A DNA stretch of 64,000 nucleotides from positions 682,001-746,000 of the forward strand of contig CAVTHW010000003.1 in assembly GCA_963734625.1 (NCBI GenBank), written 5' to 3'. The notes under the pieces were generated by a model. That model was not told the DNA's origin, ran no database searches, and saw only the letters and a list, made by a program, of their open reading frames with translations. Positions 7,779 through 16,042 of the stretch are shown here, one piece after another (within the stretch, counting starts at the first letter, position 1; every line of letters starts with the position of its first letter). The stretch is from CAVTHW01 sp963734625 (GTDB taxonomy: Bacteria > Acidobacteriota > Terriglobia > Bryobacterales > Bryobacteraceae). A program made the translations under genes and the position numbers.

Positions 7779-9289
7779 GTGGAGATCGCCACGTTGCCGC
7801 TTTTGGCCCGAGTCCGGTTTCTGGCATTGTTCTCGCTCATTGGCATGGGCCTGGCAGCCCAGGAAGCGGCAATCCCACCGGCAGGTGAGGAGAAACCCAA
7901 GCGGCCTCTCGATACCCTGGCCCTGGTGGATCAAGCGCGAGGACTGCCTCCCGAGTTCGGTGCGGACCTGCTGCTGAAACTCGCCGCTTCCCCCGTCATT
8001 GGGGAGGTTGCGTGGAAGCGCGAGCTCATCGAAGAAGCTTTCACCGCGGGCAAACAGGCGCAATTGCCGTTCCGCGGACTGCCTGGGTCGTGACCATGGA
8101 TGCTCGCGTGAACCAGCAATACGGGGACAACGGACTCGATGGGCTGGCGCTTACAGACCCGCGCAGTGGAGGCGATGCTGGATCCTCGATGCGCAGAAGG
8201 CGCTCTCGATGTTCGAGGAGATCCCATTCCCGGCGCTACCCAGACTGACGTGCGAGGACGCGGCCGTCCCCAGGCTCGAAGCCTACTACGACACGGCGGC
8301 GAAGGTCTTTGAGCGCTCTTTCAGCGCCAAACAGCGGGAGAACGAAGATGACCTGCGGTTCCTGGAGCGGCGGATCGGCTCGATGCGTTCCCCCGCACAC
8401 GTTTCAAGAGTATTGCAGATGATCTTCGACGTGCAGTTGAGCCAGGAGCAGCGCAAGAGACTCCTGACATCCTTCGCGGTTGCGCTCGAACAGGTTCGGG
8501 AGCGATCGGGTGTTCGGCCCGTACGAAGCCGCGCTTGTCCCGCAGCCAGCGCCCGAGATCGCTCAGGCCGTCGGGTTCATTTCGGCGCTGCGCGCCTACA
8601 TCGTGCGCCAGGGGGCGGCCCCACGGTGCAGCGACACCGTAAAGCGAGGGCGTGTGACGCCGTCTGTGACGCAGTTCAATTCGCTGGTGAAGCAGTTGGA
8701 CCCGCCCGGAAACCAGTTCAAACCGATCACGGAGGACGAGTCTGAAGCTCGTCGCCGAGACGAAGCCGACCGGCACAAGGCTGAGGGGCAAACGCGTGGC
8801 AGGTCGGACCGAGGCAAGCAGGCGCTGACGGCTTTGCGGTGGTTGAACCACGGAAACCGGATGCGCCCCGGGGGCGGTAGCGTCCTCCCTTGGACCTTGG
8901 AGGAGCGCAAGAGCCTCGAATGGAATGTGCGCTGCCTGGAGGCGTTGGAAGTTGATCGATGGCTGGCGCGAGACCGAGGAAGCTTCTCCGGAAGACTATC
9001 TGATTATGGTGGCGCACACCTACGCCGCGCTAGCGAACCTCATTCCGCCCGGCATCCTTCGCGAGACTATGATGCGCCGCTATCTCGTCTTCCTGGAGAT
9101 ACGCTATACCCCCGACGGAAAGCGAAATCTGTGGTTTTCGCAACTGAAGCGGCTATTTTCCCGGGTCCGCTCCTCCAACGCAAGATCGCTGCGGAGCGTG
9201 CCTGGCTGCTGGAGCGTCTGCAGAGCAGCAACAACCCCATCATTGCCGCGTACGCCAGGATCGAAGCCTTGCTCGGCGCCAGTTCATAG
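7779..9289 (+). pseudogene. Exported hypothetical protein broken by many frameshifts
   Basis: One long gene appears to be spread over all three forward frames. The start (7779-8075) has a signal peptide and ends its good stretch at Q-L-P-F-R. Then come L-D-A-Q-K-A-L-S-M-F-E-E-I-P-F-P (8190-8510), F-G-P-Y-E-A-A-L-V-P-Q and a Q-F-N-S-L-V-K-Q-L segment (8510-8740). L-K-L-V-A-E-T-K-P-T-G-T (8740-8790), L-P-W-T-L-E-E-R-K-S-L-E-W-N (8880-8940) and Y-L-I-M-V-A-H-T-Y-A-A-L (8950-9160) follow. The end is E-R-A-W-L-L-E-R-L-Q-S-S-N-N-P-I (9180-9289). Each piece is protein-like, and the order is consistent with a helical protein of about 500 residues. At least six indels in 1.5 kb are needed. The family is a recurrent uncharacterised acidobacterial type; no function is assigned. 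Confidence 0.6.
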
Positions 9290-9316
9290 CGGGATTGGCC
9301 GCCCCACGCGCCGCGC

Positions 9317-9322
9317 TATAAT
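9317..9322 (+). promoter_or_regulatory. -10 box for a leaderless GTG start
   Basis: TATAAT is followed by exactly 6 nt and then the GTG (9329) of the LarA-like gene. A weak -35 candidate TTGGCC lies at 9295-9300 with 16 nt spacing. Transcription starting 6-7 nt after the box would begin at the start codon, and there is no Shine-Dalgarno. Confidence 0.5.
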
Positions 9323-9328
9323 TTCAAC

Positions 9329-10603
9329 GTGAGATTCTCTCCGCTGTATATTGTCAAGCAAAACCTGCCGGACCGCGGCCTTTCGGACATTCCCGGCGCG
9401 GTGCGAGCGCAACTGGAGACGGCGGCGTTCGCCGCCCGGGTCAGGCCCGGCGCCAGAATCGCTATCGGAGCGGGCAGCCGCGGCATCGCCAACATCGAGG
9501 TCATTCTGCGTGCCGTCGTCGATTACTGGAAGGATCACGGCGCGAAGCCCTTCATCTTTCCGGCCATGGGAAGCCATGGAGCCGCCACGGCCGAGGGACA
9601 GGCCAGCGTCCTGGCCCACTACGGCATCCACGAGGCGGCGATGGGGTGCCCCATTGTGAGTTCGCTCGACGTCGCCCCCCTGGGCCGCACGCCGGAAGGC
9701 ATCGAGACTTTCCTCGACAAGCACGCCTACGATAGCGATGGCGTGATGTTGGTAGGCCGGGTGAAGTGGCATACCGATTTCTCGGGCGCCATCGAGAGCG
9801 GCCTGGCCAAGATGACCGCCATCGGTGTGGGCAAGCTGGCCGGCGCCCGTCAGTACCACGCCTTCGGCCACCACATCGGCCTGGAGACGGTGATTCGCAG
9901 CGTCTACCGCCAGGTCGCGGCCTCCGGCAAGATCCTGGGCGGCCTTGCCATTCTGGAGGACGCCAACCACTTAACCGCCCGCGTGGCCGCCCTCACGACC
10001 GACCATTTGATCGAGGAGGAGGAGAAGCTTCTCGCGCTGGTTAAGTCCTGGAAGGCGCGCATCCCCGTCGAAGCTCTGGACGTGCTGATCGTGGACGAGA
10101 CGGGCAAGAACTTCAGCGGGGCCGGGATGGACACGAAGGTAATTAATCGCGGAATCCTCGGCGAGCGCAACCCATTCTCCGACGCGCCTTTGATCGACAG
10201 AGTCTTCCTGCGCGGCTTGAGCGACAACAGTTACGGCAATGCGGTGGGCATGGGATTGACGGACATCGCCTCCGACCGGCTCCTCGGAAGCGTGGACTGG
10301 CACGCGACCTACATCAACTCTCTGACGGCATGCACTCCGACTGCGGTTCGGACGCCCATACACTTCCCTTCGGATCGCGAGTGCCTGGAAAGAATCGCTC
10401 CAACCACGGGGAGGCTCGACCCGGCGCAGGTCACATTCGGCTGGATTGCTAACTCGATGGATTTGAGCCTGTTCGCCTTCAGCGAAAATCTGTTGCCTGA
10501 GATCCGGAAGAACCCGGCCCTGGAGATCAATTCCGGCCCGCTCGAATTTGAATTCGACGCAGAAGGCAATTTGTCCAGCCTCGAGAAGTTCGCGGCCCGG
10601 TAA
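9329..10603 (+). CDS. LarA-like (lactate racemase domain, DUF2088) protein
   Basis: 424 residues. The N-terminal half has the DUF2088 pattern: G-A-G-S-R-G-I-A near residue 48, and P-A-M-G-S-H-G-A-A-T near residue 79, a loop shared with the nickel-pincer lactate racemase LarA and its homologues. Further histidines occur in K-W-H-T-D-F and Q-Y-H-A-F-G-H-H-I-G, candidates for ligand or catalytic roles. LarA homologues racemise or epimerise 2-hydroxyacids using a nickel pincer cofactor. The cofactor genes larB, larC and larE are not in this window, so substrate and cofactor remain open. The GTG start is set by the TATAAT 6 nt upstream. A hairpin overlaps the stop codon; the next gene (Flp pilin) is convergent. 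Confidence 0.8.
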   Translation: MRFSPLYIVKQNLPDRGLSDIPGAVRAQLETAAFAARVRPGARIAIGAGSRGIANIEVILRAVVDYWKDHGAKPFIFPAMGSHGAATAEGQASVLAHYGIHEAAMGCPIVSSLDVAPLGRTPEGIETFLDKHAYDSDGVMLVGRVKWHTDFSGAIESGLAKMTAIGVGKLAGARQYHAFGHHIGLETVIRSVYRQVAASGKILGGLAILEDANHLTARVAALTTDHLIEEEEKLLALVKSWKARIPVEALDVLIVDETGKNFSGAGMDTKVINRGILGERNPFSDAPLIDRVFLRGLSDNSYGNAVGMGLTDIASDRLLGSVDWHATYINSLTACTPTAVRTPIHFPSDRECLERIAPTTGRLDPAQVTFGWIANSMDLSLFAFSENLLPEIRKNPALEINSGPLEFEFDAEGNLSSLEKFAAR

Positions 10604-10617
10604 CAGTTGCCGGGCCG
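10593..10617. terminator. Hairpin between convergent genes (8-bp GC stem)
   Basis: CGGCCCGG at 10593-10600 pairs perfectly with CCGGGCCG at 10610-10617 around a 9-nt loop that contains the TAA stop of the LarA-like gene. No T-run follows on either strand, so it may act as a weak or Rho-assisted bidirectional terminator for the LarA-like and pilin genes. Confidence 0.45.
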
Positions 10618-10639
10618 TGGACAGATGCCGGCGGTTGCT

Positions 10640-10837
10640 CTAACCGGCGGCGGCGGCGGACGCCAGAAGGCTGGTGATCTTTCCGAAGATGGTAGTTATG
10701 CTGCCCGCGACCGCAGGCATAACCGCTCCCGCCGCTACCGCCACGAAGCCGGCCATGAGAGCGTACTCGATCAGATCCTGCCCCTGAGTATCCCGCCAAA
10801 ACCCCCTGGATGTTATCCAGCGAATATAAAGTTTCAT
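10640..10837 (-). CDS. Flp/Fap-type class IVb pilin
   Basis: 65 residues. A short positive leader ends in T-Q-G, directly followed by Q-D-L-I-E-Y-A-L-M-A-G, the classic Flp prepilin site: glycine at -1, glutamate at +5 and tyrosine at +6. A single hydrophobic helix and a small alanine/glycine-rich tail follow. It would be cleaved by a TadV-type prepilin peptidase and assembled by a Tad secretion system, whose other genes are not in the window. The ATG at 10837 is preferred over the GTG one codon upstream because GAGG lies 7 nt before it. A solitary flp gene away from tad genes is frequent in acidobacteria. Confidence 0.88.
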   Translation of the reverse strand: MKLYIRWITSRGFWRDTQGQDLIEYALMAGFVAVAAGAVMPAVAGSITTIFGKITSLLASAAAAG

Positions 10838-10917
10838 CACTTTACCTCTTCCTTTACTGCACAGACGTTACCAGTTCCAAGGTAACATCCGCCCCGCTCC
10901 CGACCAATAGACTGAAG

Positions 10918-10974
10918 CACTTAGGACAGGCGGGGAAAACAGCTGCCGCGCGGCGACCGGCCACTTAGGACAGG
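10918..10974. repeat. Direct repeat CACTTAGGACAGG, two copies
   Basis: The 13-mer CACTTAGGACAGG occurs at 10918-10930 and again at 10962-10974, 44 bp start to start, in the short region between the pilin and the M14 peptidase. The second copy overlaps the likely -35 region of the peptidase promoter, so the pair could be an operator. A chance or mobile-element origin cannot be excluded. Confidence 0.5.
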
Positions 10975-10992
10975 GCGCGAACGGTGTATAAT
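10965..10992 (+). promoter_or_regulatory. Promoter of the M14 peptidase gene
   Basis: TATAAT lies at 10987-10992, with TTAGGA at 10965-10970 and 16 nt spacing. The ATG at 11003 is 10 nt past the box and has no Shine-Dalgarno, so the leader would be at most a few nucleotides. The ATG at 10991 overlaps the box and cannot be the start if this promoter is used. Confidence 0.45.
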
Positions 10993-11002
10993 GCCCTCAC
11001 CG

Positions 11003-13783
11003 ATGAAACGCAGACTCGCGCATCACCTGTCGATCACCCTCGTGGCCGTTCTGTGCGCTGCCACCCTGTGCGCCCAGACCGCGCCGAAGATAACCGCGCC
11101 CAAAGCGGCGTTAGGTTTCAACATTGGCGATGACTATCAAATGGCGAACTATTCCCAGCTTGAAAGTTTCTGGAAGAAGCTGGCCGCGGAGTCCAACCGC
11201 ATGAAGCTGGTTGACATCGGCCCGACCGCCGAGGGCCGGCGCCAGTACATGGCGATCATCACCTCGCCCGAGAACCACGAAGAACCTCGAGCGCTACAAA
11301 GAGATCTCGCGGCGGCTGGCGGCGGCTGATGGGCTTACTGACGAGCAAGCGCGCGCGCTCGCCCGCGAAGGAAAGGCCGTGGTTTGGATCGACGGCGGCT
11401 TGCACGCCACCGAGACTGTCGGTTCGCAGCAGCTCATGGAGATGGTCTACCAGATGGTCAGCCGCACCGACGCCGAGACCATGCGCTTCCTGAACGACGT
11501 GATCCTGCTGTGCGTGCCCGCCAATCCCGACGGCCAGGAACTGGTGGCCAACTGGTACATGCGCGAGAAGGAACCTGCCAAACGCAGCATGGCCGACCTG
11601 CCGCGGCTTTACGCCAAGTACATCGGCCACGACAACAACCGCGACTTCTACATGTCCGCGATGCCGGAGACCACCAACATTAACCGCCAGCTCTTCTTGG
11701 AGTGGTTTCCTCAGATCGTGTACAATCACCACCAGAGCGGCCCGGCCGGAACAGTAGTCTTCATGCCGCCATTCCGTGACCCCTTCAACTACAACTTCGA
11801 CCCGCTCATTCCGCTGGGGGTCGAGTTAGTCGGCACGGCGATGCACAGCCGTTTGGTGGCGGAAGGCAAGGGCGGTTCCGTCATGCGCACCGGCGCGACT
11901 TACTCTACCTGGTGGAACGGGGGACTGCGCTCGGTCACCTATTTCCACAACATGATCGGCATTCTCACCGAGATCATCGGCAGTCCCACGCCCATGCTGA
12001 TTCCTCTGGTGGCCGACAAGCAGTTGGCGAGCGGCGACTGGCCGCTGCCGGTCCCGCCGCAGGAGTGGCACTACCGCCAGTCGATCGACTATTCGATCAG
12101 CATCAATCGCGCCATCCTGGATATGGCCTCGCGCTACCGCGAGACATTCCTGTACAACTTCTACCAGATGGGGCGGAACTCCATCCAGAAGGGCAGCAAA
12201 GACAGCTGGACTGTCACGCCCAAGCGAATCGAAGCTCTCCAGGCAGCCGCCAAGACCTCCTCCCAGGGAGCGGGCCGCGGTCCGGCAGCGGGCTCTCTTC
12301 CTGCCGCCCTGTATGAGAAGGTTCTGCACGATCCGGCCAAGCGCGATCCGCGCGGCTACGTCATCCCGGCGAACCAGCCGGATTTCGCCAGAGCGACTGA
12401 ATTTGTCAACGCTCTGCTCAAGACAGGAATCACGGTTCTGCGGGCCACTTCTGACTTCCAGGTGGCCGGCAAGAACTATCCGGCCGGCTCCTATGTCGTG
12501 AAGACGGCTCAGGCCTTCCGGCCGCACATCCTGGACATGTTCGAGCCCCAGGACCATCCCAATGATTTCCGCTATCCCGGCGGGCCTCCCAATCCGCCCT
12601 ACGATATTGCGGGCTGGACTCTGGCCCTCCAGATGGGTATCGAGTTTGACCGGATTCTCGACGGTTTCGACGGGCCGCTGGCGAAGGTTACCGGCCTGCT
12701 GCCTCCACCGCCGGCTGCAGTGAGCGGGCCGGCCAACCCAGCGGGCTATCTCATCAGTCACCAGATCAACAATTCGTTCATCCTGGTGAACCGGCTCCTG
12801 AAGGCCGGTTGCGACGTCTATTGGCTGAAGGCCGCGCCGCTGACCGGTGGGCCAGATCTGGGCCCGGGCGCGATCTGGGCGCCTGCTTCCAGCTCCTCGC
12901 GTCCGCTCATCGAAAGCGCGGCGAAACAGCTTGGAGTGCCCGCCCAGGCGCTGGCCCAGGCGCCGGCTGGGGCGGCCATGAAGTTGAAGCCGATCCGGGT
13001 TGGTCTTTTCGATCAGTACGGCGGTTCGATGACCTCCGGCTGGACGCGCTGGCTCTTCGAGCAGTATGAGGTTCCCTTCGAGGTCGTCTACCCTCAGACT
13101 CTGGATGCCGGGAACCTGAACGCCAGGTTCGATGTTTTGGTCCTGACCGACGGGACCTTCCGCGTTGGCGGCACGCCCCAGCGCGGCGGGCCGGACCCGG
13201 CCGGCATTCCCGAGGAATATCGCGGCTGGCTGGGCCGCATCACCGCCGAGAAGACGAGCCTGAGATCAAGAGATTCGTGGAGGCCGGCGGCTCGCTCGTG
13301 ACCATCGGCAGTTCCACCAGCGTATGGGAACTGTTCGGCTTGCCGGTGAAGAACCACCTCACGGAGAAAGATTCCGAAGGCAAGGATCGCGCGCTTTCAC
13401 GCGATAAGTTCTACGTCCCCGGCTCGCTCCTGAAGGTGAACATCGACAACACCAATCCGCTGGCCTACGGCATGCCGCGGCAGGCCGATGTATTCTTCAG
13501 CAGCAGCCCGGTGTTCCGCCTGGCGCCCGACGCGGCACGCAAAGGCGCGCTCCCGGTGGCTTGGTTCTCCGGCCCAGAGGTGCTCGATAGTGGCTGGGCT
13601 TGGGGACAGCCTTATCTGGACGGCGGCACGGCGGTGGTGGACGCATCGGTCGGCAAGGGTAGAGTGTTCCTGTTGGGCCCGGAAGTCGCCTTCCGCGCTC
13701 AGCCGCACGGGACATTCAAGCTCCTATTCAATGGCCTATATTACGGCAGCTCAACAGATGTGATACTGGGAACTTCACGGTGA
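11003..13783 (+). pseudogene. Secreted M14-family zinc carboxypeptidase, interrupted by two frameshifts
   Basis: Reading across frames gives about 926 residues: signal peptide (M-K-R-R-L-A-H-H to L-C-A-Q) and an M14 domain with the zinc pair in G-G-L-H-A-T-E (His and Glu). A third histidine lies in V-Y-N-H-H-Q-S-G, and N-N-R-D-F-Y is also typical. A long C-terminal region ends in a glutamine-amidotransferase-like fold. One base is inserted near 11280, where the frame changes after S-P-E-N-H before N-L-E-R-Y-K-E-I-S-R-R. One base is missing near 13263, between I-T-A-E-K-T and P-E-I-K-R-F-V-E-A-G-G. Both lie outside homopolymers. Each part is otherwise conserved, so either the gene was inactivated recently or the assembly has errors. 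Confidence 0.82.
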
Positions 13784-13799
13784 GGCCCGCTGCAGCAGC

Positions 13800-14606
13800 A
13801 TGAGAATCCTATTCATCGGCGACATTTTCGCTTCGGCGGGCCGCCGGATCGTGTCGGAGAACCTGGCGCGAATCGTGTCCTCGGAGCAAATCGACCTGGC
13901 GATCGCCAACGCCGAGAACGCGGCCGGAGGCTTCGGCATCACGCCGCTGGTGGCCGAGGAACTCCTGTCCTTCGGCCTGGATGCGCTCACCAGCGGCAAT
14001 CATATCTGGGACAAGCGCGAGATCCACGATTACCTGCCCCACCAGCCGAGGCTGCTGCGGCCCGCCAATTACTCCGGCGATCTGCCCGGCGCCGGCGTAG
14101 TTGTGGCCACCACTTCGGGCGGGCTCTCCTGCGCGGTCATCAGCCTTCAGGGCCGCACGCACATGCCTCTGACCGAGTGCCCCTTCCGGAAGGCGGACCA
14201 GATTCTAGCCGCGCTCGACCCCGCCGTCAAGGTCCGCATCGTCGACTTCCACGCCGAAGTCACCAGCGAGAAGATCGCCATGGGCTGGTATCTGGACGGA
14301 AGAACCTCGGCGGTGATTGGGACTCACACCCATATCGCCACCGCCGACGAGCGCATTCTGCCCCGCGGCACGGCCTACCTGACCGACGCGGGGATGACGG
14401 GCCCCTACGATTCCGTGATCGGCGTCCAGAAGGAGATCATTCTCCGGCGCTTTCTGACTTCCCTGCCCGTGCGGATGGAGGCGGCCAAGAATGACGTTCA
14501 ATTGCACGCGGTCATCATCGAGGTGGATGAGTCCACCGGGCGCGCCGCCTCGATTCGCCGCTACCGCCTTAACCAGTCGGATTCGCCCACGTCAGTACTC
14601 TACTGA
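13800..14606 (+). CDS. ymdB: YmdB-family (TIGR00282) metallophosphoesterase / cyclic nucleotide phosphodiesterase
   Basis: 268 residues, the normal family length. Metal and active-site residues are present: F-I-G-D-I-F near residue 5 (Asp), A-N-A-E-N-A-A-G-G-F-G (Glu/Asn), S-G-N-H-I-W-D (Asn, His), V-D-F-H-A-E (His) and I-G-T-H-T-H-I (two His). Family members hydrolyse 2',3'-cyclic nucleotides with two metal ions in the cytoplasm and in Bacillus affect biofilm choice. The physiological role here is unknown. Its 3' end overlaps the end of the convergent truA by 15 bp. The weak spacing to the M14 gene (16 bp) suggests possible read-through from upstream. Confidence 0.93.
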   Translation: MRILFIGDIFASAGRRIVSENLARIVSSEQIDLAIANAENAAGGFGITPLVAEELLSFGLDALTSGNHIWDKREIHDYLPHQPRLLRPANYSGDLPGAGVVVATTSGGLSCAVISLQGRTHMPLTECPFRKADQILAALDPAVKVRIVDFHAEVTSEKIAMGWYLDGRTSAVIGTHTHIATADERILPRGTAYLTDAGMTGPYDSVIGVQKEIILRRFLTSLPVRMEAAKNDVQLHAVIIEVDESTGRAASIRRYRLNQSDSPTSVLY

Positions 14607-15335
14607 CATCAGGAACAGGCCGCGCGCCGGCAGGGTCGGTCCCGCCTTCTTTCCGCATCCCGGCGTCAGCAAGGCCCGGATCTCTTCGGCTCCCAGGTTT
14701 CCCTTACCCGCCTCCAGCAGCGTTCCGGCAAGGTTCCGGACCATGTGCTTGAGAAAACCGCTTCCCCGCACGCGGTAGATCAGATTACCGGCCTCGACTT
14801 CGGCCCGCGAGGAGAAGACGGTGCGGACTTTTGAGCCGCCCAATTCATCTTTGTCGTCCGAAGCGGCGAAAGCCGAGAAATCGTGCTCCCCTTCCAGCAG
14901 CGGCGCCAGTTCGATAAACCGGGCTTCGTCCAGGGGATACGGATAGTGGTGAGCATACAGGCGTTCGAATGGGAGAACAATCTCGGCTCTCGCCACCCGG
15001 TATTCGTAGGTCTTGGCAACCGCGTGATACCGCGGATGGAAATCCGGCGCGGCCTCCTCGACGCTCAGCACGCGAATGGCGGGCGGCAACAATCGATTGA
15101 TGGCCTTCTTCAGGTTCGGCAGCGGGATCGGGTTTTCGATCGAGAATGCCGCCACTTGCGCCAGGGCGTGCACGCCGGCGTCGGTTCGCCCGGAGCCGAA
15201 AACCTTGACCGCGCCGCCTTCAATCTCGGAGGCAGCCGCCTCCACCGCGCCTTGAATCGTGGGCAGGCCCGGTTGGATCTGCCAGCCGTGGAAATCGGTC
15301 CCGTCGTAGGACAGAACGAGCTTGATGCGGCGCAT
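14592..15335 (-). CDS. truA: tRNA pseudouridine(38-40) synthase TruA
   Basis: 247 residues. M-R-R-I-K-L-V-L-S-Y-D-G-T-D-F-H-G-W-Q opens the protein. The catalytic aspartate lies in G-R-T-D-A-G-V-H-A near residue 52. R-Y-H-A-V-A-K-T-Y-E-Y-R and the F-L-K-H-M-V-R-N segment are further TruA hallmarks. The enzyme isomerises uridines 38-40 in the anticodon arm of tRNAs. An open frame extends further upstream to 15833, but that part is antisense to pyrE, so the start is the ATG at 15335. pyrE lies 11 bp upstream in the same direction, so the two are probably one transcript. Confidence 0.96.
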   Translation of the reverse strand: MRRIKLVLSYDGTDFHGWQIQPGLPTIQGAVEAAASEIEGGAVKVFGSGRTDAGVHALAQVAAFSIENPIPLPNLKKAINRLLPPAIRVLSVEEAAPDFHPRYHAVAKTYEYRVARAEIVLPFERLYAHHYPYPLDEARFIELAPLLEGEHDFSAFAASDDKDELGGSKVRTVFSSRAEVEAGNLIYRVRGSGFLKHMVRNLAGTLLEAGKGNLGAEEIRALLTPGCGKKAGPTLPARGLFLMSVEY

Positions 15336-15346
15336 GGATCCAGCCG

Positions 15347-15940
15347 TCAAACCGGCCGGGAGCCCGGCTTGATCGCGGCCGACCCGGCGCGGCAGAGGGG
15401 ACAGTCGTCGGGCGGATAGGCCACCACCTGAAGCGTCGCCAGCGCGACCCTGGGCACGCCGACTTCGGCCTTGCCGCCGCTGCGGTCGACGATGGAACCC
15501 GCCGCCAGCACCCGGGCGCCGGCATTGGTGAGCAGGTCCACGACCTCGCGCGTGCTGCCTCCCGTGGTCACCACGTCCTCGATGACCACGGCCGTTTGGC
15601 CCGGCTCCACCGAGAAACCCCGCCGTAGGCTCATCTTGCCTTCGGCGTTCCGTTCGGCGAACATGAAGCGCACGCCCAGCGCGCGCGCCACCTCGTGCCC
15701 GATGATCAAGCCTCCCAGCGCCGGCGAGACCACCATATCCAGGCGAGCCCCCCGCGCGGTTTCGTGTACCCGGCCGGCGAGTTCTCGCCCCAGGCGTTCG
15801 GCATGGTTCGGATATTGCAGCACCAGCGCGCACTGCAGGTACTCCGGGCTGTGCAGGCCGCTGGTCAGCCGGAAGTGGCCCTTCAGGTAAGCGCCGGTGG
15901 CGTGGAAAAGTTCCAGAACTGCGTCTTCTTGCGGTGTCAC
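15347..15940 (-). CDS. pyrE: Orotate phosphoribosyltransferase
   Basis: 197 residues. It has the PRPP-binding motif V-V-I-E-D-V-V-T-T-G-G-S-T near residue 120, and F-R-L-T-S-G-L-H-S near the N-terminus, which binds orotate. It catalyses orotate + PRPP to OMP in pyrimidine synthesis. The C-terminus contains C-P-L-C-R-A-G, a cysteine pair often seen in short acidobacterial PyrE proteins. The start is GTG 15940. A TATAGT box lies 8 nt upstream and there is no Shine-Dalgarno, so the message may be leaderless. Divergent from the first TolC gene with a 102-bp spacer; truA follows 11 bp downstream. Confidence 0.95.
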   Translation of the reverse strand: MTPQEDAVLELFHATGAYLKGHFRLTSGLHSPEYLQCALVLQYPNHAERLGRELAGRVHETARGARLDMVVSPALGGLIIGHEVARALGVRFMFAERNAEGKMSLRRGFSVEPGQTAVVIEDVVTTGGSTREVVDLLTNAGARVLAAGSIVDRSGGKAEVGVPRVALATLQVVAYPPDDCPLCRAGSAAIKPGSRPV

Positions 15941-15948
15941 AAGTCGTT

Positions 15949-15965
15949 ACTATACCATTGATGGT
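15949..15965 (-). promoter_or_regulatory. pyrE -10 box with adjoining palindrome
   Basis: On the minus strand TATAGT occupies 15954-15949, 8 nt before GTG 15940. Immediately upstream is the palindrome ACCAT-TG-ATGGT at 15954-15965, well placed for an operator. No PyrR-type attenuator structure was noticed. Confidence 0.4.
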
Positions 15966-16042
15966 TTAATGAACCGGAGTGCCCGTTCCCGTGTTGCTCC
16001 CGATTCGCCGCACCTCCGAACGATTTTCCAGGAAATAACCAC

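Noticed and set aside
14592..15833. 413-codon minus frame as one protein
   Set aside because: Only the last 247 codons are TruA; the upstream part is antisense-frame sequence inside pyrE, and a good ATG lies at 15335.
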